Source of the DNA: Chryseobacterium sp. ISL-6
GTDB taxonomy: Bacteria > Bacteroidota > Bacteroidia > Flavobacteriales > Weeksellaceae
Length of the DNA stretch: 64,000 nt
NCBI RefSeq assembly: GCF_018613715.1
Contig: NZ_JAGGPT010000006.1
Location: forward strand, 372,001 to 436,000
Direction of reading: 5' to 3'
Shown here: positions 51,941 through 61,006 of the stretch, piece by piece
How the letters are laid out: each line of letters starts with the position of its first letter
Numbering within the stretch: position 1 is the first letter of the stretch
Position numbers and translations under genes: made by a program
The notes under the pieces: model-generated
What the model saw: only the letters and a program-made list of their open reading frames with translations
The model's database searches: none
Told to the model about the DNA's origin: nothing

Positions 51941-52477
51941 ATGAAAAATTTAATCAAAATATTGACAATACTATCCTTATTCGGATTTTATACTATTGAA
52001 GCCCAGCAGGTTGTAAAGAAGGATACATTGTCCGGAACAGAGCTGATTATGTCTATGGATCCTAAGGTAAAAGATGCTTTAGAAGGTCTGGAAGATAAAT
52101 GTTCCAGAGTTTCTACTTCTACAACTCCTAGAGAAAATAATGAAGAGACCTATACAAAACCGACAAAAATATATGTTCCAAGTCGAGAATTGACAAATGC
52201 AGAGATCTGTAGAAAGAATCCAAGAATTTTGGGATATAAAATACAGATCACGACAGTAAAAAGTAATGATGAAGCCAATGAGATCAAGTCTTATTTTAGA
52301 AAAAGATTTCCAAATCTGAAGGTTGAAACTGATGCTTCTTTAAGACCTAATTACAAGATCTTAGTAGGAAGTTATTTCACGAAACAAAGTGCATCTTCGG
52401 ACTTGTCTAAAATTAGAGAATATTTTAAATCTGCGGTGGCAATACAATACAGAATATTCTGTGCTGAAGCAAAATAG
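51941..52477 (+). CDS. SPOR domain-containing exported protein
   Basis: A 178-residue protein. A signal peptide (MKNLIKILTILSLFGFYTIEAQ) is followed by ~75 residues of linker and a C-terminal SPOR domain (about 103-175): ILGYKIQITTVKSNDEANEIKSYFRKRFPNLKVETDASLRPNYKILVGSYFTKQSAS. SPOR domains bind denuded glycan strands of peptidoglycan at division or repair sites. This one has no lipobox or TM anchor and may be periplasmic. It is monocistronic with a strong promoter and terminator. Confidence 0.9.
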   Translation: MKNLIKILTILSLFGFYTIEAQQVVKKDTLSGTELIMSMDPKVKDALEGLEDKCSRVSTSTTPRENNEETYTKPTKIYVPSRELTNAEICRKNPRILGYKIQITTVKSNDEANEIKSYFRKRFPNLKVETDASLRPNYKILVGSYFTKQSASSDLSKIREYFKSAVAIQYRIFCAEAK

Positions 52478-52501
52478 AGCTTTTATTCTATATAAAAAGT
52501 T

Positions 52502-52533
52502 AAGCTGAGAAGAATTTTCTTCTCAGCTTTTTT
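52502..52533 (+). terminator. Terminator of the SPOR gene
   Basis: The stem AAGCTGAGAAGAA / TTCTTCTCAGCTT with a very short T loop is followed by T. It begins 24 bases after the stop at 52477. Confidence 0.86.
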
Positions 52534-53806
52534 ATGGGTAATAGGTGTTTAAAAACCAGAAAAATTCTGTCATTCTAATGTAGTTGTTAACTACTAAATA
52601 GATGAACAATATTCCTATTGTGACTGCTAAGATCGATAATACTTTTGGTGATGCTTTATAAGCATAAAAAAGCCATCCTAAAAGTAATGGAAAAACGAAA
52701 ACAAAATGTCCACCATAGATATATGAAGTGTGTAATCCAAATTTCATTATGCAATGGATAACGATATCTAGCAGAAATGAAATCATGATTATTTGCACAA
52801 ATTTGCTTTTAAAGTTTCTAAAATAACTCCACAATATTAATCCTAATAGAATTGCAATAAATAAATAAGGAATCCAGGAAGAATAAACATCCATGATTAA
52901 CGCTTTAAAATTAAAGCCTTTCATATTATTTTTGTCCCGGATAATGAAGCTTGAGAATAGGATGTTGCCACCGAAAAAATAAGAAGCTATCATATCCCAG
53001 GTAGGAGTAGATTTTACATTGGAGAATTTTTCATACTGTTCGCTGGTCTTGTTAAATATGTTTTTATATTTAAAATCAATTCGGTTCAAATAGAGTAGGA
53101 CAAAGCAAATGCAGGTTATGGCAACGCGCAGAGCTGCATTTCCGAATTTTCTCCAATTTCTGAAAATATTTTTTTCAAATAATACGGGAACAAATGCTTT
53201 AGCAATATTTGTAATTGTAAGACCTCCTACTGAAATGGCAGCAAAAGCAAGAGCTAATGCCGGTATTTTTTCATCCTTTTTAAGCTTAATTGCGGCATAA
53301 TGATTATACAAACAGAGAAGAAAAAGGGTATAGGTGAAGTTTTCAGGAGTAAAGGAAAGTAAAATGTTTGTTGAAAAAAATCCAAAAAATAATACCAGTA
53401 AAAGATTGATCATCAAAGGTAGATGAATGATATTTTTAAGATATTTAAAAATCTGTAGTACACTTAGGCTTATCGTGATTGTACTGAACCATGCTAAGGT
53501 CAATCGGAACGTAGAATCTGTTTTACCATTTGAAATAAAAAAAGCAATTTCCCTTATCCAGTTGAAGAAATAATAAGAGAGGGGATGTCTTTCAAAACTT
53601 CCGCCACTCATTACAATAGAGCGGTTGTCAAAGCTGAAATAGGCATCCCAGGGAATCCTGTTGTCAAAAATTATTCGGTAATTAAGGGCGATATATGATC
53701 CTAAAATCCCATAAAAAGATATAAAAAATAGAAATACCCATAGCTCAGTTAATGAAGAAGGGAATACGAGCTTGAAGAAATTAACGAATTTTGATTTGAA
53801 ATTCAC
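52532..53806 (-). CDS. Polytopic membrane protein, GT-C-like, unassigned
   Basis: About 424 residues from the GTG at 53806 (VNFKSKFVNFFKLVFPSS). An in-frame TTG at 53848 starts within the terminator hairpin of the upstream gene and is rejected. Ten or more hydrophobic helices are visible with extracytoplasmic loops containing NRIPWDAYFSFDNRS near the start (a D-containing first loop, as in GT-C-fold glycosyltransferases or mannosyltransferases), then RHPLSYYFFNWI and SFTPENFTYTLFL. It may be a DUF6080-type protein, but no firm family is recognised. Monocistronic; the stop lies against the SPOR terminator. Confidence 0.65.
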   Translation of the reverse strand: MNFKSKFVNFFKLVFPSSLTELWVFLFFISFYGILGSYIALNYRIIFDNRIPWDAYFSFDNRSIVMSGGSFERHPLSYYFFNWIREIAFFISNGKTDSTFRLTLAWFSTITISLSVLQIFKYLKNIIHLPLMINLLLVLFFGFFSTNILLSFTPENFTYTLFLLCLYNHYAAIKLKKDEKIPALALAFAAISVGGLTITNIAKAFVPVLFEKNIFRNWRKFGNAALRVAITCICFVLLYLNRIDFKYKNIFNKTSEQYEKFSNVKSTPTWDMIASYFFGGNILFSSFIIRDKNNMKGFNFKALIMDVYSSWIPYLFIAILLGLILWSYFRNFKSKFVQIIMISFLLDIVIHCIMKFGLHTSYIYGGHFVFVFPLLLGWLFYAYKASPKVLSILAVTIGILFIYLVVNNYIRMTEFFWFLNTYYP

Positions 53807-53830
53807 CTGTTTAAAGTTTTTGCAAAAGTA

Positions 53831-53860
53831 AAATAAAAAACTCACCAATTTTGGTGAGTT
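53831..53860 (-). terminator. Terminator of the T9SS/choice-of-anchor gene
   Basis: On the minus strand AACTCACCAA pairs with TTGGTGAGTT and is followed by a T-tract. It lies 22 bases past the stop at 53883. Confidence 0.82.
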
Positions 53861-53882
53861 TTAACAGATATATAAAAAATTG

Positions 53883-54836
53883 TTATTCTTTAATTACTTT
53901 TTCAGTAGTTGAAGTTCCATCGGCAAACTCAACCTTAATCAGGTAAATTCCTTTTGGGAGAGAAGAGATATTTAATTTCTCAGAATTTGTATTCATTACT
54001 GATTTGCCAGACATATCTAGTATTGTGGAAGATTTTATCTTTTTATCAGTTTTGATATTCACTTCTCCTTTTGTAGGATTAGGGGAGATACTTGTTTTGG
54101 TCTTTGAAGAAACTTCGTTAGTAGAAAGAGTTCCCGTCGTAATCTTAACGTCATCTACGAGTAGCATATATTTATCAGCAGACATATATTGGATACCTAT
54201 TCTAACAGTTTGACCGGCATAAGTATCTAGACTCTGTGTAACTTGTTGCCATGCTGCGTAAGGAGCAACTAAAGGACTAGCCCCTGAAATAATTGTAAAA
54301 TTAGCTGCTGTAGTTGGTGTACCACTACCGATATATACTCCAATTTTATAATTTTCAATGAAAGCTGGAGAAAGTGCCTTTACCCAAAGACTTAATTGAT
54401 TGCCTCCTGCGCCTAGTGTTACTGCTGGGGAAATAAGCCAATCATTATTTGCTGTAGCACCAGCTGCAGGAACGCCGGCCCAGGATACTGCAGTTTTTTG
54501 TCCCGCATGAGGAGTGAAATTTCTTATTTCTTCATCTACTCCAGTTACCGAAGTAAGGTTGTTTGTGGCATTGCTTGCAGAAAGGTTGAATATTTGAAAT
54601 GCCATTGGAGCTCCTGCATTGGTCCAATTGGCTGTCCATCCAGGAATAGTGGTGCCTCCAACAACAGGACCTCCTCCAGTGTAAGTATTTAATCCATCTA
54701 AATCTAATGTTTGCCAGGTACCTAAGCCTGTAATTGCAAAGTTTGTATAAGATTCGAAACCTTCATCTAATAAAACGGTTTGAGCATTGCCCATAATGCC
54801 CGTTAATAATACTAAAGAGAGTAAAGTCTTTTTCAT
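53883..54836 (-). CDS. T9SS type A cargo protein with a jelly-roll (choice-of-anchor J-like) domain
   Basis: A 317-residue secreted protein with a signal peptide (MKKTLLSLVLLTGIMGNAQ). The jelly-roll begins VLLDEGFESYTNFAITGLGTWQTLDLDG, has NDWLISPAVTLGAGGNQLSLWVKA, and ends AWQQVTQSLDTYAGQTVRIGIQYMSADKYMLLVDDVKITTG, the choice-of-anchor J pattern. The type A sorting tail is SISPNPTKGEVNI to TTEKVIKE. The layout parallels 6752-7552, but the two are clearly diverged. No catalytic motif. Confidence 0.88.
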   Translation of the reverse strand: MKKTLLSLVLLTGIMGNAQTVLLDEGFESYTNFAITGLGTWQTLDLDGLNTYTGGGPVVGGTTIPGWTANWTNAGAPMAFQIFNLSASNATNNLTSVTGVDEEIRNFTPHAGQKTAVSWAGVPAAGATANNDWLISPAVTLGAGGNQLSLWVKALSPAFIENYKIGVYIGSGTPTTAANFTIISGASPLVAPYAAWQQVTQSLDTYAGQTVRIGIQYMSADKYMLLVDDVKITTGTLSTNEVSSKTKTSISPNPTKGEVNIKTDKKIKSSTILDMSGKSVMNTNSEKLNISSLPKGIYLIKVEFADGTSTTEKVIKE

Positions 54837-54862
54837 AATAAAGCTATTTTGTAATTGTTACT

Positions 54863-54891
54863 CAAAAGTAAGCATTTTTTTTAATAGACAA
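54863..54891 (-). promoter_or_regulatory. Promoter of the T9SS/choice-of-anchor gene
   Basis: On the minus strand TTG (54889-54891) is followed 18 bases later by TACTTTTG (54863-54870), about 26 bases before the start. Confidence 0.58.
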
Positions 54892-54916
54892 TTGTATCTT
54901 ACTTTATATTATGAAC

Positions 54917-56458
54917 TTAAGAACTGCATGACAGGGTAGAGCATCCTGATATATCATCATAGCTTGAAGGTCTCTTCTCAGAAAATTCAGGATAAATTTC
55001 CTGATATGGATTCTCTAATGCTTGGGTTAGTTTATCTAATAATTCTGTTTTACCATCATTAATTTCTTCAATACATTGATATAAAAGATAATTTCTTAGG
55101 ATAAACTTAGGATTTGTTTTTTGCATCAAATTCAAGGACTCTTTTTTTGTTATGTTATTTTTGGAGAGCCTTTCATTGTATTTCTGTATGAAATCTTCAA
55201 GTTTTCTCAACTTGTCATCAGTCAGATTTGTATAAGAAACATTCGCAAATAAATCTTTTACATCGTTTTCTTGATCTACTTTTTCTAATTGATTGAAAAA
55301 TAGGGTATGATCAAACTGCAGTTCCTGCATCAATCCTTGCCAGTTGCTGAAAAAATCTTCATCCCCATTTATTAACTGATCAAAGCCAAACTTTCTACAC
55401 AGCATTTTATCATGGGTTTCCCAAAAATAATTACCATAAGAATTCAAGGTATCTTCCAGAAATTTTTCATCTTTTATTAATGGATGAAGAGCATTGGCCA
55501 GCTGCCAGAGATTCCATTGTGAGATCTGTCCCTGTTTTCCAAATGCATACCTTCTTCCGGGTAGATCAGTGGTATTGGGTGTGAAATTTAAATCATACTC
55601 GTCTATCATTGAGTAGGGACCATAATCGATGGTTAATCCGAGAATTGACATATTATCGGTATTCATTACTCCATGAACGAATCCCACTCTGAACCATTCT
55701 GTAGTCATATCCGCCGTTCTTGTACAGACATTTTTAAAAAAATCCTTGTATTTCTGTGTATCTGATGATGTGATCTCCGGGTAGTAATTTTGAATGGTGA
55801 AGTCAACAAGATCCTGTAGTGTTTTATATTCCCTTTGGGCTGAAGTTAGTTCAAAATGTCCAAAACGGAGGAAGCTTTCGGCAGTTCTGATGATCACCGC
55901 TCCTTTTTCATTCTGAGGATTTCCATTGTACATCATATCTCTTACAACATCTTCTCCTGTAAAACATAGGCTTAAAGCCCTTGTTGTAGGGACTCCCAGA
56001 TGATGCATTGCTTCGCTCATAAGATATTCCCGGACGGAAGATCTCAATACTGCACGTCCATCTGCATGTCTTGAATAAGGAGTTGCTCCAGAGCCTTTCC
56101 ATTGAATTTCGGTTTTTTGACCGGAATTATTTGTTATTTCACCCGCTAATATAGCTCTTCCATCTCCCAATTGACCTGCCCAATTTCCAAATTGATGTCC
56201 AGCATAAGCAGTAGCATACGATTGAATATTTGCAGGAAGATCATTTCCAACAAGAAAATTTATATCAGAACTTTCGAATTTGCCTAATCCAATTTCCTCT
56301 GAAAGTTTTTCATTAAAAGCAATTACTTTTGGATTTTCAAAACCCGCAGGATTGATGGTTGAAAATAACACTTTTGGAGTAACTCTTTGCATAGGGTTTC
56401 CCGAAAAATCTCCTGGAAAGTTTTTTAGAAAGGGCTGTCTGATCTTTTCAATATTCAT
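54917..56458 (-). CDS. selO: Protein adenylyltransferase SelO (YdiU)
   Basis: A 513-residue pseudokinase that transfers AMP from ATP to Ser/Thr/Tyr of target proteins, linked to redox stress. The N-terminal block (GDFSGNPMQRVTPKVLFSTI) is family-typical. Nucleotide-site features are YAGHQFGNWAGQLGDGRA, WKGSGATPYSRHADGRAVLRSS (Lys121), HGVMNTDNMSI and IDYGPYSMID (Asp278). The C-terminus is GCSTLSCSS with Cys506 and Cys511; the antepenultimate Cys511 replaces the selenocysteine of the animal protein. The promoter lies so close that a leaderless transcript is likely. Confidence 0.93.
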   Translation of the reverse strand: MNIEKIRQPFLKNFPGDFSGNPMQRVTPKVLFSTINPAGFENPKVIAFNEKLSEEIGLGKFESSDINFLVGNDLPANIQSYATAYAGHQFGNWAGQLGDGRAILAGEITNNSGQKTEIQWKGSGATPYSRHADGRAVLRSSVREYLMSEAMHHLGVPTTRALSLCFTGEDVVRDMMYNGNPQNEKGAVIIRTAESFLRFGHFELTSAQREYKTLQDLVDFTIQNYYPEITSSDTQKYKDFFKNVCTRTADMTTEWFRVGFVHGVMNTDNMSILGLTIDYGPYSMIDEYDLNFTPNTTDLPGRRYAFGKQGQISQWNLWQLANALHPLIKDEKFLEDTLNSYGNYFWETHDKMLCRKFGFDQLINGDEDFFSNWQGLMQELQFDHTLFFNQLEKVDQENDVKDLFANVSYTNLTDDKLRKLEDFIQKYNERLSKNNITKKESLNLMQKTNPKFILRNYLLYQCIEEINDGKTELLDKLTQALENPYQEIYPEFSEKRPSSYDDISGCSTLSCSS

Positions 56459-56463
56459 AGATA

Positions 56464-56495
56464 CAAAGATACGACAATAAAAAAAGACCTTTCAA
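56464..56495 (-). promoter_or_regulatory. selO promoter overlapping a terminator
   Basis: On the minus strand TTG (56493-56495) is followed 21 bases later by TATCTTTG (56464-56471). The -7 element ends 6 bases before the start codon, so the transcript would be leaderless or nearly so. The TTG lies in the arm of the hairpin at 56478-56511. Confidence 0.55.
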
Positions 56496-56511
56496 ATTGC
56501 TTGAAAGGTCT
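56478..56511 (-). terminator. Terminator of the ricT-like/gldH/PBP operon
   Basis: The stem AGACCTTTCAA / TTGAAAGGTCT with a 5-base loop has a T-tract on the minus strand. It lies 22 bases past the PBP stop. Confidence 0.84.
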
Positions 56512-56532
56512 CATGTATTTATAAAAGAGAAA

Positions 56533-58905
56533 TTATTTATTAAAATCAATCTCTTCACCTGTATTCAGGTTTTCATTGACGTTCTCTTCTTTCTTACCAG
56601 AATTCGTTTTTGGAGTCTGATCTACTGGTTTGGGATTTTTAATTTCATCAATGGTCTGAAGGCCTCCATCATCTCCATAGCCACCACTCAAACCTTTTAG
56701 GTCAGAACATCCGTCTTTCCAGTCTGATGGTTTTACAAATTTATCATCAGGAGTGATTCCTAAGCTTTTATCAGCCCAGACTTTTTTCATAAAGATAGCC
56801 CAGATTGGTAATGCCATTCTCGCTCCTTGTCCTTCACCAGTCCCAAAGAAGTGGGTTGCTCTGTCTTCCCATCCAACCCAGGCACCTGTAGCTAGTTTTG
56901 GAGTGATTCCCATAAACCAACCGTCAGAGTTATTCTGTGTAGTACCTGTTTTAGCAGCAATTTCTACTGCTTTTGAAATCCCTCTTCTTGAAAGTTCTCC
57001 AGAGGCGGTCCCAAATTGTGCTACCCCTTTCATTAATTCAATCATGGTGTATGCATAACGAGGATTCATTACTTCCTTCGGATCTACATTTACTTCTTTA
57101 ATAACCCTACCATTAGCATCTTCAATCCTCCAGATCATTTCCGGTTTGTTGTGATTTCCATAATTGGCAAAAGTACTGTAAGCTCCTAGCATTTCATAAA
57201 TCGTAATATCGGATGAACCTAAAGCAATGGTGTTGTTTCTTGGTATTTCTTCCGTAACTCCCAGATCTCTGGCTGTTTGTATTACTGCATCTACCCCAGT
57301 CATCTCGATAAGACGTGCTGCAACCGGGTTTTGGGAATGAGCTAAAGCATCTTTCAGAGTTAGCATTCCTCCTCTACCAGGGACGTGCCATCCGTTGTGG
57401 TCATAGGTTCCATTTGAAACTGCTGAACAAGGAGTCATTCCTAATTTCATAATAGCAGTTGCATATACGAAAGGCTTAAATGTGGAACCAACCTGTCTCT
57501 TACCTTGTTTAATGTGATCATATTGGAAATGCTGCCAGTCAATTCCTCCTACCCAGGCTTTAATCTCCCCGGTTCCTGGAACCATAGACATTAGTCCTGC
57601 CTGAGCAATTTGCTTGTGATATCTGATAGAATCCCAAGGTGACATTTCAACTTCTTCTTCTCCATTCCATGTAAAACGTGATGTTTTTATAGGTTTATGG
57701 AATTCCATTAGAATTGAGTCTTCAGATACTCCCGCAGCTTTTAGAAGTTTATAACGTCCGGTTCTTTTCATCGCCTGAGTCATAACACCATTAATCTGCT
57801 TATCTGTTAAATAGTAGAATGGTCTGTTTTTTCTGCCTCTTTGCTCCGCGTCAAATCTTTTCTGTAGATCAGTTAAGTGTTCCTTGATCGCCTCTTCCGC
57901 ATATTTTTGCATTTTAGAGTCAAGGGTCACATATATTTTCAGCCCGTCTTTATAAAGGTTTAATTTCTTACCGGTTTCTTTCTCGTGATCTTTAAGATAG
58001 TTGTCAATCTCTTTTTTCAGATAAAACTTATAGTAGGCAGAATAGTCATCATTGATGTTTTTGATTGGATGGTAATCCAAGGTAATAGGAGTTGCTACAG
58101 CTTTACTATAGGTATCTTCATCAATATAACCTGTTTTTTGCATTTGCTCCAAAACAACATCCCTTCTCGCTTTTGCTCTTGTTTCATTACGCATTGGGTT
58201 GTTTTTTACCGGATTTTCCAACATGGCAACAAACATAGCAGCCTCAGGTAATGTAAGCTGACTTGTCGTTTTATTAAAATAAATTTTTGAAGCCATTTCA
58301 ATTCCGTTTGCATTGTATAAAAAGTCAAACTTGTTGAAATATAATGTTACAATTTCTTCTTTTGTATATCTTCTTTCAAGACTTACTGCAACGACCCATT
58401 CTTTTAGTTTTTGAAATGCTCTATTAATTTTATTTTGTGAAGCACCTCCTGTAAAAAGTAATTTTGCAAGCTGCTGAGTGATCGTAGATCCACCACCTCT
58501 TTTACCTCCATAAGCCACAGCTCTTGCAATAGATTGGACATCAATTCCTGAGTGCTCCTTAAAACGCTCATCTTCTTTAGCCTGTAAAGCATAAACAAGA
58601 AAAGGAGGAAGGTCCTTGTATGTAATAGGTTGAGTTTTTTCTTTTTCAAACTTACCCAATAGAACACCATCCGAAGAATAAATTTGAGAGGCTACATAAA
58701 TATCAGGATTTTCAAGCTCTTCTACATCAGGCATTTCACCAAGAAAGCCTTGAGAAACGGCAAAGAAAAGCCCTGAAATACCTAAGACAACAACAATAAG
58801 TCCAAGCCAAATAAATTTAGCCCATTTTTTCCAAGAAGTATTTTTTTTGGGTGGAAGTGGAAAGGTTTTTCCTTTGCTTCCTGTGTTTTTTTTGTTTTCT
58901 TCCAT
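56533..58905 (-). CDS. Class A penicillin-binding protein (PBP1A)
   Basis: A 790-residue bifunctional cell-wall synthase. A short cytosolic Lys-rich start and one TM helix (about 31-50) precede the GT51 transglycosylase with KEDERFKEHSGID (Glu111 in the motif) and GGGSTITQQLAK. The transpeptidase has the catalytic Ser474 in VGSTFKP, SQN at 524-526 and KTGT at 652-655 (AAKTGTTQNNSDGWFMG). The C-terminal 70 residues are a Gly/Lys/Asn-rich tail. It polymerises and cross-links peptidoglycan at the outer face of the inner membrane. It is last in the operon (6 bases after gldH). Confidence 0.95.
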   Translation of the reverse strand: MEENKKNTGSKGKTFPLPPKKNTSWKKWAKFIWLGLIVVVLGISGLFFAVSQGFLGEMPDVEELENPDIYVASQIYSSDGVLLGKFEKEKTQPITYKDLPPFLVYALQAKEDERFKEHSGIDVQSIARAVAYGGKRGGGSTITQQLAKLLFTGGASQNKINRAFQKLKEWVVAVSLERRYTKEEIVTLYFNKFDFLYNANGIEMASKIYFNKTTSQLTLPEAAMFVAMLENPVKNNPMRNETRAKARRDVVLEQMQKTGYIDEDTYSKAVATPITLDYHPIKNINDDYSAYYKFYLKKEIDNYLKDHEKETGKKLNLYKDGLKIYVTLDSKMQKYAEEAIKEHLTDLQKRFDAEQRGRKNRPFYYLTDKQINGVMTQAMKRTGRYKLLKAAGVSEDSILMEFHKPIKTSRFTWNGEEEVEMSPWDSIRYHKQIAQAGLMSMVPGTGEIKAWVGGIDWQHFQYDHIKQGKRQVGSTFKPFVYATAIMKLGMTPCSAVSNGTYDHNGWHVPGRGGMLTLKDALAHSQNPVAARLIEMTGVDAVIQTARDLGVTEEIPRNNTIALGSSDITIYEMLGAYSTFANYGNHNKPEMIWRIEDANGRVIKEVNVDPKEVMNPRYAYTMIELMKGVAQFGTASGELSRRGISKAVEIAAKTGTTQNNSDGWFMGITPKLATGAWVGWEDRATHFFGTGEGQGARMALPIWAIFMKKVWADKSLGITPDDKFVKPSDWKDGCSDLKGLSGGYGDDGGLQTIDEIKNPKPVDQTPKTNSGKKEENVNENLNTGEEIDFNK

Positions 58906-58911
58906 TTATGG

Positions 58912-59373
58912 TTACGGTTTAGCCGTTTCTATTTTTACTCCAATATCTTCAATCCCAGGAAGGAAGTCATTTCTCATTGCTTGTATTAATCCAATTTCAT
59001 ACTTCCCTTTTTCTGGAAATTTATAGTTCAATTTATACTGAAAAAGAGTTTCCTTCGTGTCTCCAAAACCTGTACCAAGCCATTCTCCATTTGGTTTTGT
59101 AAGGACATAGTTTAAGGTATCTGTCTCTTTTTTCTTGTTCTGAAGATTAGTGAAATTAACAATAAACCTTATATTGCTGTAAGGGTAATTGTTATTATTT
59201 CTTACAACAAATATAATATTTTTAGGATTCTGTGGATCCGAAATTTCAAGATTAAATTTTTGCTCACTTTTCTTATTCCATTTGTTATCAACAGAATTCA
59301 TTGTAACGTTTTCTCCTGAAGAATTGCAACTCAAGAAAAGAATAAGGGATAGTAATCCTAAAATTTTATGCAT
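58912..59373 (-). CDS. gldH: Gliding motility lipoprotein GldH
   Basis: A 153-residue lipoprotein (LSLILFLSCNSSGEN, Cys16) matching GldH: KNIIFVVRNNNNYPYSNIRFIVNFTNLQNKKKETDTLNYVLTKPNGEWLGTGFGDTKETLFQYKLNYKFPEKGKYEIGLIQAMR. In Flavobacterium, GldH is needed for gliding and chitin use and works with the GldBDIJ set. Many non-gliding relatives keep it, so presence does not show motility. It overlaps the upstream ricT-like gene by 8 bases and precedes the PBP gene. Confidence 0.9.
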   Translation of the reverse strand: MHKILGLLSLILFLSCNSSGENVTMNSVDNKWNKKSEQKFNLEISDPQNPKNIIFVVRNNNNYPYSNIRFIVNFTNLQNKKKETDTLNYVLTKPNGEWLGTGFGDTKETLFQYKLNYKFPEKGKYEIGLIQAMRNDFLPGIEDIGVKIETAKP

Positions 59374-60730
59374 TGTTATCTTTTTTTGGAGGAAATTTCT
59401 TTTTAAATTTTTTCTTGTTCGGATTTTGTTGCGGTTTTTTGTCAGGATCAGATACAGCTTCTGCTTTTTCTAATTGAACTTTTGGCTGTTGAGGCCTTGG
59501 TTGTTTTGGATTGTGATTAGAATTTGCATTTTCTGATCTCTCAGGTCTTTCAGGTCTGTTTTTTCTAGGTCCCTGATTATTGTTTGGCCTGTTTTGATTG
59601 TTATTCTGATTCTGATTTCTGTTTTTATTGAAAGCTTTATTCTTTTTCTCAAACCTGTCAACGCTGTTTTCCTGAATCAAATCAATACTTTGTAATGGGA
59701 TGTCAGGCTGTTTAAGATCTTCAAGTGGCAGAATCTTTTCACCGCGTTTATTTTTAGAAATAAACTGTTTTACAAGATCAATATCGAAATCATACCAAGC
59801 TACTGAACTGTCAACATAAGCGAACCACATTTTCTTTTTGAAAACATCAATTTTGATACAGAAAGCTCTTCCTTTTTCTGTATCTAATGTTGTTGATGAA
59901 GAAGGGAAATTGCTTAATGCATCAAGATAACTGTCCAATTCATAATTAAGACAGCATTTTAGCTTGCCACATTGTCCAGCCAGTTTTTGAGGATTAATAC
60001 TAAGCTGCTGATATCTTGCAACATTCGTATTTACCGATCTGAAATCCGTTAGCCAGGTTGAGCAGCAAAGCTCTCTACCGCATGAACCGATACCCCCAAT
60101 TTTTGCAGCTTCCTGTCTAAAACCGATTTGTTTCATATCGATCTTAGTTCTGAACGTTGAAGCATATTCTTTTATCAACTGCCTGAAATCTATTCGGTTA
60201 TCTGCAGTATAATAAAATGTTACTTTCGAAGCGTCACCCTGATATTCAACATCAGTAACTTTCATTTCAAGCCCAAGACCGTGAGCAATTTTTCTTGCCT
60301 GAATCTTTACGCTATCTTCTTTTTTTCTTGCTTCCTGCCAAACTTCAATATCTTTCTGATTGGCCAATCTGTATATTTTTAGTGAGGTTTCTTCAGAAGA
60401 TTTTTTCTTTTTCATCTGAATTTTCACTAATTCGCCGGTGAGACTTACCACACCAACATCATGTCCGGGACTCGATTCTACGGTGACTACACTACCTATA
60501 TGTAAAGGAACATTATTTACATTTTTATAAAACGCTTTTCTGTCATTTTTAAATCTAACTTCTACAAAATCACACCTGTTAGAAGGAGGATTGTTGATGT
60601 TAGACAGCCAGTCGAAAACACTTAATTTATAACTATTACCACAGGTATTTACACTTTCACAACCATTCGCGGATTTCTTGGGTCCGCAAGAATGCGCAGA
60701 ATCGCCGGATGTTTTACATCCACAACTCAT
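59366..60730 (-). CDS. ricT: PSP1 domain protein (RicT/YaaT-like)
   Basis: A 454-residue cytosolic protein. A Cys-rich start (MSCGCKTSGDSAHSCGPKKS) precedes the PSP1 domain (about 50-270) with GRELCCSTWLTDFRSVNTNVARYQ and GQCGKLKCCLNYELDSYL, which contain conserved Cys pairs. The C-terminal ~110 residues are an Asn/Arg/Gln/Pro-rich disordered tail ending KKKFKKKFPPKKDNNA. In Bacillus, RicT (YaaT) works with RicA and RicF in RNA processing and carries Fe-S clusters. Here it leads the operon with gldH and PBP. Confidence 0.86.
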   Translation of the reverse strand: MSCGCKTSGDSAHSCGPKKSANGCESVNTCGNSYKLSVFDWLSNINNPPSNRCDFVEVRFKNDRKAFYKNVNNVPLHIGSVVTVESSPGHDVGVVSLTGELVKIQMKKKKSSEETSLKIYRLANQKDIEVWQEARKKEDSVKIQARKIAHGLGLEMKVTDVEYQGDASKVTFYYTADNRIDFRQLIKEYASTFRTKIDMKQIGFRQEAAKIGGIGSCGRELCCSTWLTDFRSVNTNVARYQQLSINPQKLAGQCGKLKCCLNYELDSYLDALSNFPSSSTTLDTEKGRAFCIKIDVFKKKMWFAYVDSSVAWYDFDIDLVKQFISKNKRGEKILPLEDLKQPDIPLQSIDLIQENSVDRFEKKNKAFNKNRNQNQNNNQNRPNNNQGPRKNRPERPERSENANSNHNPKQPRPQQPKVQLEKAEAVSDPDKKPQQNPNKKKFKKKFPPKKDNNA

Positions 60731-60750
60731 ATAACTAATATTTAATCTTG

Positions 60751-60758
60751 CAAATTTA
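60751..60758 (-). promoter_or_regulatory. -7 element for the ricT-like operon
   Basis: TAAATTTG on the minus strand, 20 bases before the start at 60730. A well-spaced TTG is not clear. Confidence 0.4.
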
Positions 60759-60979
60759 TATATTTTTATCTTTATGTAATTCTAAAAAATTCAAATATTC
60801 CATAACATCATTGTTTAATCTTAAACAAATATTACAATTGTTCAATAAAATATTATCAATGTGCTAGTATATATGCTTTTAGACTGATGTTTTCCCAAAG
60901 TGTTATTTTAAACATAATTTTCTTTTCCTGTAATGTTTAAAATATTAAGAAATATTAACAGACCTATTCAAAATAATTT

Positions 60980-60987
60980 TATATTTG
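60980..60987 (+). promoter_or_regulatory. -7 element for the FadL-like porin
   Basis: TATATTTG matches TAnnTTTG, 19 bases before the ATG at 61007. Confidence 0.4.
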
Positions 60988-61006
60988 GGTTATATAATAA
61001 TAGTCT

